The translations under genes were made by a program, and so were the position numbers. The notes beneath the pieces were generated by a model. It searched no databases, was not told where the DNA came from, and saw only the letters and a list, made by a program, of their open reading frames with translations. A stretch of 53,198 bases of DNA from Candidatus Competibacteraceae bacterium (GTDB lineage: Bacteria > Pseudomonadota > Gammaproteobacteria > Competibacterales > Competibacteraceae), in contig RXIW01000016.1 in the NCBI GenBank assembly GCA_003989065.1, positions 1-53,198 of the forward strand. Reading direction: 5' to 3'. Positions 6,491-15,653 of the stretch are shown here, piece after piece. Position 1 is the stretch's first letter; each line of letters begins with the position of its first letter.

Positions 6491-7890
6491 TCGGCCGTTT
6501 CCTGGCGCTTTGTCTCGGCCTGCTGGGTGGCCAGCACCTCTTGTTTCAGGGCCAACAGGCTGGCATGGTTGGGTAGGGCTTGCAGCCCTTGCTCGATGTG
6601 CACCAGGCTGAGATCCAGCTTGCCCTCTTGGCGCGCGATCCTGGCCTGATCGAGGAACTGGTCGGCTTGCATCTGTTGCCGCGCCTGTTCTTCTTCCTGG
6701 GTCTTGTGGGTGTCGGCGGCGGCGATCTGTGTGCTGACCTCCTGTTTCAGGGCCAACAGGCCAGCATGGTCGGGCATCAACCGTAGACCCTGCTCGATGC
6801 GGGCGAGGCTGTCATTCAGTGCGCCGGCCTGCTGCTGCTGGCGGGCTTGGCCGAGCAGTTGCTCGGCTTCCGCCTGCCGCTGGGCCGTGAGATCGACGGT
6901 TGGTGGTTCCGACGGCGGGGTCGAAGTCGAAACGGTCGGTGGCGAGGGCGGCTGGCTCAGGAACCAGTAACCGCCGCCGAGCGCTACGCCCGCCAGCCCG
7001 GCGGCCAGCGCCCCGGCCTTCCAACCCCAGCGGCGACTGGGAGGAGGAGGGACTGGCAGCACCTTTCGGGTGGGATCGGTGATGGTCAACGGCGAATGGG
7101 CCGTGGGGTCGAGCGCGTCCAGCGCTATGATGAAATCCTGCCCGGTCTGGAACCGCAGGTTGGGATCCTTGTCCAGCAGTTTGTTCAGCAATGGCTGGAA
7201 AGTTTGCAACTTCGGCGGCAATTCGGGGATCGGCGAGGTGACGTGCATCATTGCTAGGGCGAAGCTGTCCTCGGCGTTGAAGGGGACGTGACCGATGAGC
7301 ATTTCGTAGAGCAGTACACCGAAGCTGTAAAGATCGGCACGGGCGTCGACCACCTGGCCGCGGATTTGCTCCGGACTCATGTAGCGCGGGGTGCCGAGCG
7401 ACAGGCCGGTGCGGGTCATGACCGTGCTGGTGCCGAGGGTTTTGGCGATGCCGAAATCGGTCAGCACCGGGGCGCCGTTCTCACGGAACAGGATGTTCTG
7501 CGGTTTGATGTCGCGGTGGATGATGTTGCGGCGGTGGGCGTAATAGAGGGCGCTGGCGATGGCGCGCGCGATGGGCAGGACTTCTTCCAAGGGCAAGCCG
7601 TCGCGGATGCGCTGCTGCAAGGTGCCGCCAGGCAGGTACTCCATGGACAGATAGTAGGTATGATCGTGGGCGGCGATGTCGTAGACCGTGACGATATGCG
7701 GATCGCTGAGCTGGGCGATGATGCGGCCTTCCCGCAGGAAGCGATGGGCGAATTCCTCGTCGGTCGAAAGAACGGGTTTGATGACCTTCAACGCGACGGG
7801 ACGATGCAGCGACTCCTGCGTGGCGAGATAGACGATCGCCATTCCGCCTTGGCCGATTTCACGCTCGATCTGGTAGCCTGGAATGTGCAT
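6451..7890 (-). CDS. Membrane-anchored Ser/Thr protein kinase (PknB/Stk type), C-terminally interrupted
   Basis: 479 residues. A complete Hanks-type kinase domain fills residues 7-260: glycine loop GQGGMA (13-18), ATP lysine K35 (VALKVIK), catalytic HRDIKPQN (125-132), DFG (145-147) and SPE in the activation segment (172-174). A proline-rich linker leads to one membrane helix (about 290-312), then two roughly 65-residue helical repeats sharing SL-x2-IEQGL-x4-[DN]HA-x-LLALKQEV. A third copy lies beyond the stop codon in the +1 frame. The kinase phosphorylates Ser/Thr in the cytoplasm while the tail faces the periplasm. The stop sits inside a 21-bp tandem repeat where one unit has lost 2 nt, so the intended product probably continues into 4917-6450. 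A near-consensus promoter lies at 8020-8048. Confidence 0.85.
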   Translation of the reverse strand: MHIPGYQIEREIGQGGMAIVYLATQESLHRPVALKVIKPVLSTDEEFAHRFLREGRIIAQLSDPHIVTVYDIAAHDHTYYLSMEYLPGGTLQQRIRDGLPLEEVLPIARAIASALYYAHRRNIIHRDIKPQNILFRENGAPVLTDFGIAKTLGTSTVMTRTGLSLGTPRYMSPEQIRGQVVDARADLYSFGVLLYEMLIGHVPFNAEDSFALAMMHVTSPIPELPPKLQTFQPLLNKLLDKDPNLRFQTGQDFIIALDALDPTAHSPLTITDPTRKVLPVPPPPSRRWGWKAGALAAGLAGVALGGGYWFLSQPPSPPTVSTSTPPSEPPTVDLTAQRQAEAEQLLGQARQQQQAGALNDSLARIEQGLRLMPDHAGLLALKQEVSTQIAAADTHKTQEEEQARQQMQADQFLDQARIARQEGKLDLSLVHIEQGLQALPNHASLLALKQEVLATQQAETKRQETAERQKAEAEKQKAS

Positions 7891-8019
7891 GTTGTTATCC
7901 GATGCGTTGTTGTCGATGGCCGCGCGTCGGCGGCAGGGCCGGTTCGTTCCGCCGGGCGCGTGGGGTCGAATCCAGGCGTGATCGCGGCGCTGAGCTGACG
8001 CGCTATGATATGCCGTTAG

Positions 8020-8048
8020 ATTTTAGGTAAGCGCTCAACTTCTGACAA
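8020..8048 (-). promoter_or_regulatory. Sigma-70 promoter for the Ser/Thr kinase
   Basis: On the minus strand, TTGTCA (8043-8048), exactly 17 bp, TAAAAT (8020-8025). It is directed at the kinase start at 7890, giving a leader of about 120 nt. Well-placed and close to consensus, it argues that the kinase gene is expressed. Confidence 0.6.
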
Positions 8049-8174
8049 AAAAATACCATACGGTGGAGCGATTTCCGCCCGGCGTTGCGGTCCATTCCGG
8101 ATCGTTCGCCCGTTCTCTAGTGCTTTCAAGCAGCAGCGGCGCTTTGCGCCATGCCGCACGAGGATCGATTTCCC

Positions 8175-9293
8175 ATGTCTGGCAATAGCTTTGGCAAGTT
8201 GTTTACCGTCACGACCTTTGGCGAGAGTCATGGACCGGCGCTGGGCGCGATCGTGGATGGCTGTCCGCCCGGTCTGGCGCTGGCTGAAGCGGATTTGCAG
8301 CGCGATCTGGATCGGCGTCGGCCCGGACAAAGCCGGCACACCACCCAGCGCCGCGAACCGGATCAGGCGCGGATCCTGTCCGGCGTGTTCGAAGGCCGGA
8401 CCACCGGCGCGCCGATCGGCCTGCTGATCGAGAATGTCGACCAGCGGTCGAAGGATTACGGCGAGATCATGGATCGCTTCCGGCCGGGGCACGCCGATTA
8501 TACCTATCATCACAAGTATGGCATCCGCGACTATCGCGGCGGTGGCCGCTCATCGGCGCGGGAGACCGCCATGCGGGTGGCGGCCGGAGCCATCGCCCGC
8601 AAATATCTGCGCGAGCGCTATGGCGTGGAAATTCGCGGCTATCTGGCGCAACTGGGTCCGCTGCGGCCCGCCAGGCTGGTATGGGACGAGGTCGAACGCA
8701 ATCCGTTCTTCTGCCCGGACCCCGAATGGGTAGCGGAGCTGGAGCAGTTCATGGACGCGCTGCGCAAGTCCGGCGATTCCATTGGCGCGCGGGTGACGGT
8801 GGTAGCCAGCGGAGTGCCGGTCGGTTGGGGCGAGCCGATATTCGACCGGTTGGACGCCGATATCGCTCATGCCCTGATGAGCATCAACGCGGTCAAGGGC
8901 GTGGAGATCGGGGCCGGTTTCGACTGTGTGGAGCAGCGCGGCACCGAGCATCGCGACGAGCTGAGCCCGGCGGGATTCCTGAGCAACCGGGCCGGCGGCG
9001 TATTGGGCGGCATTTCCACCGGCCAGGACATCGTCGCCAGCATCGCCCTGAAACCGACCTCCAGCATCCGGCTGCCGGGGCGGACCATCGACGTGCAGGG
9101 CCAGGCGGTGGAGGTGGTGACCAAAGGCCGCCACGATCCCTGCGTCGGCATCCGCGCCACCCCGATCGCCGAGGCGATGCTGGCGCTGGTGTTGATGGAT
9201 CATGCCTTGCGTCATCGCGCTCAGAACCTGGATGTGCGCACCGCTACGCCGCCGATCGCCGCCGCTGCGCCGCATGAGGAAACGGATCACTGA
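8175..9293 (+). CDS. aroC: Chorismate synthase
   Basis: Makes chorismate from 5-enolpyruvylshikimate-3-phosphate by anti-1,4 elimination of phosphate, using reduced FMN, in the last step of the shikimate pathway. The 372 residues match the family length. The N-terminus [20 protein letters not shown] is the classic AroC start (ATG at 8175, AGGA upstream). Family signatures follow: the [10 protein letters not shown] stretch, the basic [19 protein letters not shown] flavin and substrate site, and the late GRHDPC-x-R region. An in-frame ATG at 8151 is disfavoured because family members begin at MSGN. It is divergent from the kinase gene and followed 13 bp later by an MFS permease gene. aroE, another gene of the pathway, lies far away at 52.0 kb. 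Confidence 0.97.
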   Translation: MSGNSFGKLFTVTTFGESHGPALGAIVDGCPPGLALAEADLQRDLDRRRPGQSRHTTQRREPDQARILSGVFEGRTTGAPIGLLIENVDQRSKDYGEIMDRFRPGHADYTYHHKYGIRDYRGGGRSSARETAMRVAAGAIARKYLRERYGVEIRGYLAQLGPLRPARLVWDEVERNPFFCPDPEWVAELEQFMDALRKSGDSIGARVTVVASGVPVGWGEPIFDRLDADIAHALMSINAVKGVEIGAGFDCVEQRGTEHRDELSPAGFLSNRAGGVLGGISTGQDIVASIALKPTSSIRLPGRTIDVQGQAVEVVTKGRHDPCVGIRATPIAEAMLALVLMDHALRHRAQNLDVRTATPPIAAAAPHEETDH

Positions 9294-9306
9294 GCGCCAG
9301 GAGGCG

Positions 9307-10476
9307 ATGCCTCGCCTCCCGCATGCCGCCATGCTCCCTTTTCATCTATACCTGCGCCTGTCCGGTTTTTATCTGTTCTATTTCGCCGCGCTGGGCGTGC
9401 AGTTGCCGTACTGGGGCCTGTATCTGCAATCGCTGGGTTTCGATCCGGCCCGTATCGGCGAACTGATCGCCATCCCGCTGGCGACCCGGCTGGTAGCGCC
9501 AACGCTGTGGGGTTGGCTGAGCGATCACACCGGTCGGCGCATGCAGGTGATCCGCTGGGGCTGCCTGGCTTCGGCGGCGACGTTTTCCGGCGTCTACGCA
9601 GTCGGCGATTCCTATGGCGGGCTGTTGTTGGTGACGCTGATCTTCAGCTTCTTCTGGAACGCGGTGTTGCCGCAGTTCGAAGCCGTCACCCTCGACCATC
9701 TGGGCGAGGCGCAGCGTCATCGCTACAGCCGAGTGCGGTTGTGGGGATCGCTGGGTTTTATCGGCGCGGCGTCCGGGGTCGGATTCCTGGTGCAGGACTG
9801 GGGAGCGGGCATCGTGCCGGCCTTGCTGCTGGCCTTGTTCGTCGGACTGTGGATCAACAGCCTGTTGGCGCCGGAGGTGCGGCAAGTCGTGGTCGTCCAG
9901 GCCGCACCGTCGCTGCTGCGGGCATTGCGCCAGCCGGCGGTGATCGCTTTTCTCACCGCTGGATTCTTCAACCAGGCCGCTCATGGGCCGTACTACGGCT
10001 TCTTCTCGCTGTATCTGGAAACTTGCGGCTATTCGCGCGAGTCGATCGGGTTGTTGTGGGGACTGGGGGTGGCGATGGAAGTGGCGATGTTCATGCTGTT
10101 TCCCCGCCTGCTGCCGCGTTTCGGTCCGCGTCGATTGATGCTGACGGCGCTGGCGCTGGCGGCGCTGCGCTGGCTGTTGATCGCGCATTTCGCCCGCGAA
10201 CTGCCGCTGCTGCTGTTCGCCCAGACCTTGCACGCCTTTAGCTTCGGCGTCTTCCATGCCGTCTCCATCCATCTGATCCATCAATTCTTTCCCGGGGCGC
10301 TGCAGGGTCGCGGCCAGGCGTTGTACAGCAGTTTGAGCTTTGGAGCGGGCAACGCCGTCGGCAGCCTCGCCGCCGGCTATCTGTGGCAGGGCCTGGGGCC
10401 GACGGCGATGTTCGATCTGGGCGCAGGGCTGGGCGCGCTGGCCTGGTGGATAGCGTGGCGCGGTTTGCGGGTATGA
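9307..10476 (+). CDS. MFS transporter, HcaT/MFS_1-like family
   Basis: About 389 residues with roughly twelve hydrophobic segments, resembling the E. coli HcaT (3-phenylpropionate permease) branch. Features are an early LPYWGLYLQSLG segment, the WGWLSDHTGRR loop between helices 2 and 3 (MFS motif A), and RVRLWGSLGFIGA before helix 5, which is characteristic of this branch. It moves a small solute across the inner membrane, probably by proton symport; the substrate is unknown. ATG 9307 has AGGAGG only 2 bases upstream, tight but the best site; ATG 9331 is an alternative. It follows aroC by 13 bp, so co-transcription is likely. It converges on spoVR with a hairpin between. Confidence 0.8.
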   Translation: MPRLPHAAMLPFHLYLRLSGFYLFYFAALGVQLPYWGLYLQSLGFDPARIGELIAIPLATRLVAPTLWGWLSDHTGRRMQVIRWGCLASAATFSGVYAVGDSYGGLLLVTLIFSFFWNAVLPQFEAVTLDHLGEAQRHRYSRVRLWGSLGFIGAASGVGFLVQDWGAGIVPALLLALFVGLWINSLLAPEVRQVVVVQAAPSLLRALRQPAVIAFLTAGFFNQAAHGPYYGFFSLYLETCGYSRESIGLLWGLGVAMEVAMFMLFPRLLPRFGPRRLMLTALALAALRWLLIAHFARELPLLLFAQTLHAFSFGVFHAVSIHLIHQFFPGALQGRGQALYSSLSFGAGNAVGSLAAGYLWQGLGPTAMFDLGAGLGALAWWIAWRGLRV

Positions 10477-10482
10477 CGCGGC

Positions 10483-10497
10483 GGCGGATGATCCGCC
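10483..10497. terminator. Hairpin between convergent MFS and spoVR genes
   Basis: Perfect GC-rich inverted repeat (GGCGGAT, G, ATCCGCC) sits in the 22-bp gap between two convergent genes. It is short and lacks a clear T-run, so it is a weak bidirectional terminator at best. Confidence 0.35.
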
Positions 10498-10498
10498 T

Positions 10499-12013
10499 TC
10501 ACTTCCCGTTATTGCTCGGACATTCCGCGACCAGTTCCACCTGACCGTTTTCGTCCACCGCCTCCAGCCGCACAGCGAAGCCCCACAGCCGATGCAGGTG
10601 CTTGAGCACCTCCTGGGTGCTGTCGGAGTGAAGCGGGCGGCGGTGGTAGCGGGTGTGACGCAGGGTCAGCGAGCGATCCTTGCGGTAGGCGACGTTCCAG
10701 ACCTGAATGTTCGGCTCGCGGCTGCCCAGATTGTACTGATCGGCCAGCGCCAGTCGCAGCCGCCGATAACCGGCGTCATCGTGGATGGCGGTGATTTCCA
10801 GCTCGTCCTGGGCATCGTCGTCCAACACCGCAAACAGCTTGAAGTCGCGCATCACCTTGGGCGACAGGTACTGAGCGATGAAGCTCTCGTCCTTGAAGTT
10901 CCGCATGGCGAAGTCCAGCACTTTGAGCCAGTCCTGCCCAGCGATATCCGGGAACCAGTGGCGATCTTCCGCCGTCGGGGCCTGACAGATGCGCTGGATG
11001 TCGCTGTACATGGCAAAACCCAGCGCATAGGGATTGATGCCGGAGTAGTAGGGATGGTCGAACGGCAATTGATGGACAACGCTGGTATGCGACTGCAGGA
11101 ATTCCATGATGAAACCGTCGTTGACATAGCCTTCGTCGTACAACCGGTTTATCAAGGTGTAGTGCCAGAACGTGGCCCAGCCTTCATTCATGACCTGGGT
11201 CTGGCGCTGCGGGTAGAAGTACTGGGCGATCTTGCGGACGATGCGCACCAGCTCGCGCTGCCATGGCTCCAGCAGCGGCGCGTTCTTTTCGATGAAATAC
11301 AGCAGGTTTTCCTGCGGTTCGGTCGGATAGCGCCGCGCTTCCTCGGCGGCGGTCTCCGCCGGCTTGGTCGGGATGGTGCGCCACAGATCGTTGATCTGCG
11401 ACTGCAGATATTCTTCCCGTTCGTGCTGGCGCTGTTTCTCCTCGCTGAGCGACAGCGGCGCCGGATGCTTGTAGCGATCCACGCCGTAATTCATCAGCGC
11501 ATGGCAGGAATCGAGGAACAGCTCGACCGCTTCCTCACCGTGGCGTTCTTCGCATTCGGCCACGTAGTTACGGGCGAACAGCAGGTAGTCGATGATGGCA
11601 TCGGCGCTGGTCCAGGTGCGGAACAGGTAGTTGCCCTTGAAGAAGGAATTATGGCCGTAGGCGGCATGGGCGATCACCAGCGCCTGCATCATCGCCGTGT
11701 TCTCCTCCATGAGGTAGGCGATGCACGGATCGGAGTTGATCACGATCTCGTAGGCCAGCCCCATCTGCCCGCGCCGGTAGTTCTTCTCGGTCAACACGAA
11801 TTGCTTGCCGTAGGACCAGTGTTTGTAGCCCAGCGGCATGCCCACCGAGGAGTAGGCGTCCATCATCTGCTCGGCGGTAATGATTTCGATCTGGTTCGGG
11901 TAGGTGTCCAGACCGAAGTCGTTGCCGGCGATCTGGCCGATCACCTCGTTGTAGCGCTCCAGCATCGAGAACGTCCATTCGGACGATTCGGAGATTAGCC
12001 GCGACGAACTCAT
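10499..12013 (-). CDS. SpoVR family protein (YcgB-like)
   Basis: 504 residues, full length for the SpoVR/YcgB family. It has the typical start ([21 protein letters not shown]) and conserved internal blocks ([33 protein letters not shown], with an E-x2-A-x-F-W-H segment that looks metal-binding). Molecular function is unknown. In Bacillus SpoVR affects spore cortex formation; in non-sporulating proteobacteria the gene travels with yeaG/prkA and yeaH and is linked to stationary-phase and nitrogen-starvation responses. Its start codon overlaps the YeaH stop by 4 bp, so it is the last gene of the prkA-yeaH-spoVR operon and translationally coupled. Confidence 0.93.
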   Translation of the reverse strand: MSSSRLISESSEWTFSMLERYNEVIGQIAGNDFGLDTYPNQIEIITAEQMMDAYSSVGMPLGYKHWSYGKQFVLTEKNYRRGQMGLAYEIVINSDPCIAYLMEENTAMMQALVIAHAAYGHNSFFKGNYLFRTWTSADAIIDYLLFARNYVAECEERHGEEAVELFLDSCHALMNYGVDRYKHPAPLSLSEEKQRQHEREEYLQSQINDLWRTIPTKPAETAAEEARRYPTEPQENLLYFIEKNAPLLEPWQRELVRIVRKIAQYFYPQRQTQVMNEGWATFWHYTLINRLYDEGYVNDGFIMEFLQSHTSVVHQLPFDHPYYSGINPYALGFAMYSDIQRICQAPTAEDRHWFPDIAGQDWLKVLDFAMRNFKDESFIAQYLSPKVMRDFKLFAVLDDDAQDELEITAIHDDAGYRRLRLALADQYNLGSREPNIQVWNVAYRKDRSLTLRHTRYHRRPLHSDSTQEVLKHLHRLWGFAVRLEAVDENGQVELVAECPSNNGK

Positions 12014-13281
12014 GACACGCGCTTCCTGAACAGATCCCGGAACACCGGGTAGATGTCGGCCGGTCCGTCGATCTGCCGCATGGCGAAGTGGGGATGAGCG
12101 GCCTTGACCTCCTCATATGCTTCCCACAGGCTTTGATGGCGGTCCGGGGTGATTTCGATGTAGGCGTAATAGCGGACGAACGGTATGATCCGCTGCAGCA
12201 AGATATCCCGGCAGGCCGGCGAATCGTGGTGCCAGTTGTCGCCGTCGGAAGCTTGGGCCACATAGATGTTCCAGCTTGAAACCGGATAGCGTTCGCGCAT
12301 GACGTCGGCGGTCAGTTGCAGGGCGCTGGACACTACGGTACCGCCGGTTTCCCGGGAGTAGAAGAACTCCTGCTCGTCCACTTCCTTGGCGACCGTGTGG
12401 TGACGGATGAACACCACCTCGATCTTTTCGTAATTGCGCTTCAGGAACAGATACAGCAGGGTGAAGAAGCGCTTGGCCAGATCCTTGCGGGCCCGGTCCA
12501 TCGAGCCGGAGACGTCCATGATGCAGAACATCACCGCTTGGGTGGTTGGCTTGGGTTGCATCACCCGGTTGGCGTAGCGCAGGTCGAAGGTGTCGATGAA
12601 GGGCACCGCCCGTGCCCGCGCCCGCAGATGCTCGACTTCCTCGATCAACTCCCGGGTGCGTATTTCATCCACCGGCGTTTCGGTCAGCAGCCGTTCCAGC
12701 TCGGCCTCGGCCTCGTGCAGGCGGCGCGTGTACGGCGCGGCCAACGCCATCCGCCGCGCCATAGCGCCTTTGAGCGAGCGCACGATATCAATATTGGCCG
12801 GGTTGCCGGCGCTGCTGAAACCGGCCCGGACCGATTTGAACTCGGTGGCCTTGGCCAGCTGGGTCCGGACCAGGTTGGGTAGCTCCAGATCCTCGAAGAA
12901 CAACTCCAGGAACTCTTCTCGCGACAGTTCGAATACGAAGTCGTCTTCGCCCTCGCCACTGTCGCTGGCCTGGCCCTGACCCGAGCCGCCGCTACCACCG
13001 CCGCCCTGGGGGCGGGCCACCCGATCGCCGGAGACGAATTCCTTGTTGCCGGGATGAATCGCTTCACGCCGCCCGCCCGGCCCGTGGCCGAACACCGGTT
13101 CGGACAGGTCGCGGGCCGGGATGTTGATCTTCTCGCCGTTGTCGATGTCGGTGATGCTGCGGCCGTTCATGGACTCGGTCACGGCCTTCTTGATCTGGTT
13201 CTTGAAGCGCCGGATGAAACGCTGGCGGTTGACTGAACTCTTGTTCTTGCCATCCAGTCGTCGGTCGATGAACGTAGCCAT
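12010..13281 (-). CDS. yeaH: DUF444 / YeaH-YhbH family protein
   Basis: 423 residues, matching E. coli YeaH length. The start [15 protein letters not shown] with a [15 protein letters not shown] stretch is the hallmark of the family. A Gly/Ser-rich acidic linker lies around 90-110. The C-terminal half is a von Willebrand A-like domain with a MIDAS-type D-x-S-G-S motif (MDVSGSMD) near residue 260, followed by [15 protein letters not shown] and SGGT-type residues ([11 protein letters not shown]). YeaH partners with the PrkA kinase; a VWA protein beside an AAA+ protein suggests a MoxR/VWA-style remodelling pair, which is inference. It lies 15 bp after prkA and overlaps spoVR. Confidence 0.93.
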   Translation of the reverse strand: MATFIDRRLDGKNKSSVNRQRFIRRFKNQIKKAVTESMNGRSITDIDNGEKINIPARDLSEPVFGHGPGGRREAIHPGNKEFVSGDRVARPQGGGGSGGSGQGQASDSGEGEDDFVFELSREEFLELFFEDLELPNLVRTQLAKATEFKSVRAGFSSAGNPANIDIVRSLKGAMARRMALAAPYTRRLHEAEAELERLLTETPVDEIRTRELIEEVEHLRARARAVPFIDTFDLRYANRVMQPKPTTQAVMFCIMDVSGSMDRARKDLAKRFFTLLYLFLKRNYEKIEVVFIRHHTVAKEVDEQEFFYSRETGGTVVSSALQLTADVMRERYPVSSWNIYVAQASDGDNWHHDSPACRDILLQRIIPFVRYYAYIEITPDRHQSLWEAYEEVKAAHPHFAMRQIDGPADIYPVFRDLFRKRVS

Positions 13282-13296
13282 GGAAGATTCCTTCGC

Positions 13297-15219
13297 TCAG
13301 GATGCCTTGCGCACCCGCAGATACCAGTCGGACAGCAGCCGCACCTGCTTGGGGGTGTAGCCCTTGGCCACCATCCGGTCCACGAACTCGGCGTGCTTCT
13401 TCTGCTCGTCGGCGCTGGCCTTGGCGTTGAAGCTGATCACCGGCAGCAGATCCTCGGTCGTGGAGAACATCTTCTTCTCGATGACCGCCCGCAGCTTTTC
13501 GTAACTGGTCCAGGCCGGGTTCTTGCCGGCGTTGTTGGCACGCGCCCGCAGCACGAAGTTGACGATTTCGTTGCGGAAATCCTTCGGGTTGCTGATGCCG
13601 GCCGGTTTCTCGATCTTTTCCAGTTCGGTGTTGAGCGCCGCCCGGTCGAACGATTCGCCGGTGTCGGGATCGCGGTATTCCTGATCCTGGATCCAGAAGT
13701 CGGCGTAGGTCACGTAGCGATCGAAGATGTTCTGGCCATACTCGGAATAGGATTCCAGATAGGCTTGCTGCAGCTCCTTGCCGATGAATTCGGCATAGCG
13801 CGGGGCCAGGAAGCCCTTGAGGAAAGACAGATATTTTTCCTCGGTTTCCGGGGCGAACTGCTCGCGTTCGATCTGCCGCTCCAGCACGTAGAGCAGGTGC
13901 ACCGTATTGGCGGCGACCTCGGTATGATCGAAGTTGAACACCTGCGACAGGATCTTGAAGGCGAAGCGGGTGGAGATGCCGGTCATGCCTTCGTCCACTC
14001 CGGCGTAGTCGCGGTATTCCTGGATCGACTTGGCCTTGGGATCGGTGTCCTTCAGGTTCTCGCCGTCATAGATCCGCATCTTGGAGAAGATGCTGGAATT
14101 TTCCGGTTCCTTGATGCGGGTCAGCACCGAGAATTGCGCCAGCATCTCCAGGGTGCCGGGGGCGCAGGGCGCGGCCGACAGGGAGCTATGAGTCAGCAGT
14201 TTCTGGTAGATCTTGACCTCGTCCGACACCCGCAGGCAATAGGGCACCTTGACGATGTAGACGCGGTCCAGGAACGCCTCGTTGTTCTTGTTGCCCTTGA
14301 ACGACTGCCACTCCGACTCGTTGGAGTGAGCCAGGATGATGCCTTCGAAGGGAATGGCCGACAGTCCCTCGGTACTGTTGTAGTTGCCTTCCTGGGTGGC
14401 GGTCAGCAACGGGTGCAGCACCTTGATCGGCGCCTTGAACATCTCGACGAATTCCATCAGGCCCCGGTTGGCGCGGCACAGCGCACCGGAGAAGCTGTAG
14501 GCGTCCGGATCGTTCTGGGCGAAGTGTTCCAGCTGACGGATGTCGACCTTGCCGACCAGCGAGGAGATGTCCTGATTGTTCTCGTCGCCCGGCTCGGTCT
14601 TGGCCACGGCGATCTGATGCAGCACCGACGGCCACAGCTTGACCACCCGGAACTTGGTGATGTCGCCGTTGAACTCGCGCAGCCGCTTGGCCGCCCACGG
14701 CGACATGATGTGACGCAGATAGCGGCGCGGAATGCCGTAGTCGTCTTCCAGGATCTGACCGTCTTCGTCGGGGTTGAACAGCCCCAGCGGCGATTCGAAC
14801 ACCGGCGAGCCTTCGATGGCGTACAGCGGCACCCGCTCCATCAGTTGCTTGAGCCGTTCGGCCAGCGAGGACTTGCCGCCGCCCACCGGGCCGAGCAGAT
14901 AGAGGATCTGCTTTTTCTCCTCCAAGCCCTGGGCAGCGTGCTTGAGGTAGGAGACGATCTGCTCGATGGCATCCTCCATCCCGTAGAATTCCTCAAACGC
15001 GGGATAGATCTTGATGACCTTGTTCTGAAAGATGCGCGACAACCGTGGGTCGTTACGGGTGTCTATCAATTCGGGTTCGCCGATGGCCTTCAGCAAGCGT
15101 TCGGCGGCGCTGGCGTAAGTGAGCGGGTCCTTCTTGCACAGATCCAGATATTCCTGAAGCGAAAGATTCTCTTCGCGGCTCTCTTCGTAGCGCGATAGAT
15201 AGCGCTTGAAAATCGTCAT
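13297..15219 (-). CDS. prkA: PrkA AAA+ serine protein kinase (YeaG)
   Basis: 640 residues, close to E. coli YeaG (644). The N-terminal AAA_PrkA domain holds Walker A GPVGGGKSSLAERLK near residue 109; the C-terminal part matches the PrkA kinase-like domain. PrkA/YeaG is reported to phosphorylate protein substrates and is induced under nitrogen starvation and stationary phase in enterobacteria. It is the first gene of a minus-strand operon with yeaH and spoVR, the widely conserved trio. The start at 15219 has AGAGAGG about 7 bases upstream. A large palindrome 280-310 bp upstream may be part of its control region. Confidence 0.95.
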   Translation of the reverse strand: MTIFKRYLSRYEESREENLSLQEYLDLCKKDPLTYASAAERLLKAIGEPELIDTRNDPRLSRIFQNKVIKIYPAFEEFYGMEDAIEQIVSYLKHAAQGLEEKKQILYLLGPVGGGKSSLAERLKQLMERVPLYAIEGSPVFESPLGLFNPDEDGQILEDDYGIPRRYLRHIMSPWAAKRLREFNGDITKFRVVKLWPSVLHQIAVAKTEPGDENNQDISSLVGKVDIRQLEHFAQNDPDAYSFSGALCRANRGLMEFVEMFKAPIKVLHPLLTATQEGNYNSTEGLSAIPFEGIILAHSNESEWQSFKGNKNNEAFLDRVYIVKVPYCLRVSDEVKIYQKLLTHSSLSAAPCAPGTLEMLAQFSVLTRIKEPENSSIFSKMRIYDGENLKDTDPKAKSIQEYRDYAGVDEGMTGISTRFAFKILSQVFNFDHTEVAANTVHLLYVLERQIEREQFAPETEEKYLSFLKGFLAPRYAEFIGKELQQAYLESYSEYGQNIFDRYVTYADFWIQDQEYRDPDTGESFDRAALNTELEKIEKPAGISNPKDFRNEIVNFVLRARANNAGKNPAWTSYEKLRAVIEKKMFSTTEDLLPVISFNAKASADEQKKHAEFVDRMVAKGYTPKQVRLLSDWYLRVRKAS

Positions 15220-15653
15220 CGTTATACCTCTCTTACTGGTCGCGGAAGCACGGCCTTCAGTTCAAGCCTGATGGTTTCGACAGCAATTAACGGACCAACC
15301 CCACTGCGGACGCGCGGAACCGCTGTCCGATTCGGCGCTGGAGCGCCGCTGGCGTTCGGATGCGGCGCTGGCGAAGTAAAACCATGAAGCAAGTCATGAC
15401 TTGACTGGCAAGGGGTGATGGGTCAGCGGGAAAGCGGTCCGCCTGAGCCGTGATCGACTCCTGCAAGGCGAGCAGCAGGTTCATATCGGTCATGAAGTGC
15501 GTCGCACTAATTTAGTGCGACGCACTGAAACGGTTCGTGATAGCAATAGACTCTGTCGAACGGGGTCAGTTCAGCACACATCACACGATGGATTGGGGCT
15601 TGCGCCACTTTGTTGCTAACATCGCGCGGATGCGGTGCGTGGCAAGAGGCGAC
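15220..15653. other. Divergent intergenic region between prkA and perM
   Basis: 434 bp without a convincing gene. A 68-codon minus-strand frame at 15287-15493 lacks a ribosome-binding site and resembles no family. The notable content is the perfect palindrome at 15496-15526. The rest probably contains the prkA promoter, but no near-consensus boxes stand out. Confidence 0.45.
15496..15526. promoter_or_regulatory. Perfect 31-bp palindrome, probable operator
   Basis: Two 15-bp arms (AGTGCGTCGCACTAA and its exact reverse complement) flank a single T. Each arm is itself nearly palindromic (GTGCGTCGCAC), so the element can be read as two inner dyads. There is no T-run on either strand, which disfavours a terminator. 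The position between divergent prkA and perM suggests binding of a dimeric or tetrameric regulator. Confidence 0.5.

Noticed and set aside
10592..11998. Long open frame on the plus strand opposite spoVR (468 codons)
   Set aside because: It is the antisense shadow of a clear SpoVR gene in high-GC DNA; the translation has no recognisable family and no ribosome site.
13393..15198. 601-codon plus-strand frame opposite prkA
   Set aside because: Antisense shadow of PrkA; low-complexity composition and no motifs.
15287..15493. 68-codon minus-strand frame upstream of prkA
   Set aside because: No ribosome site, start jammed against the palindrome, no recognisable family.
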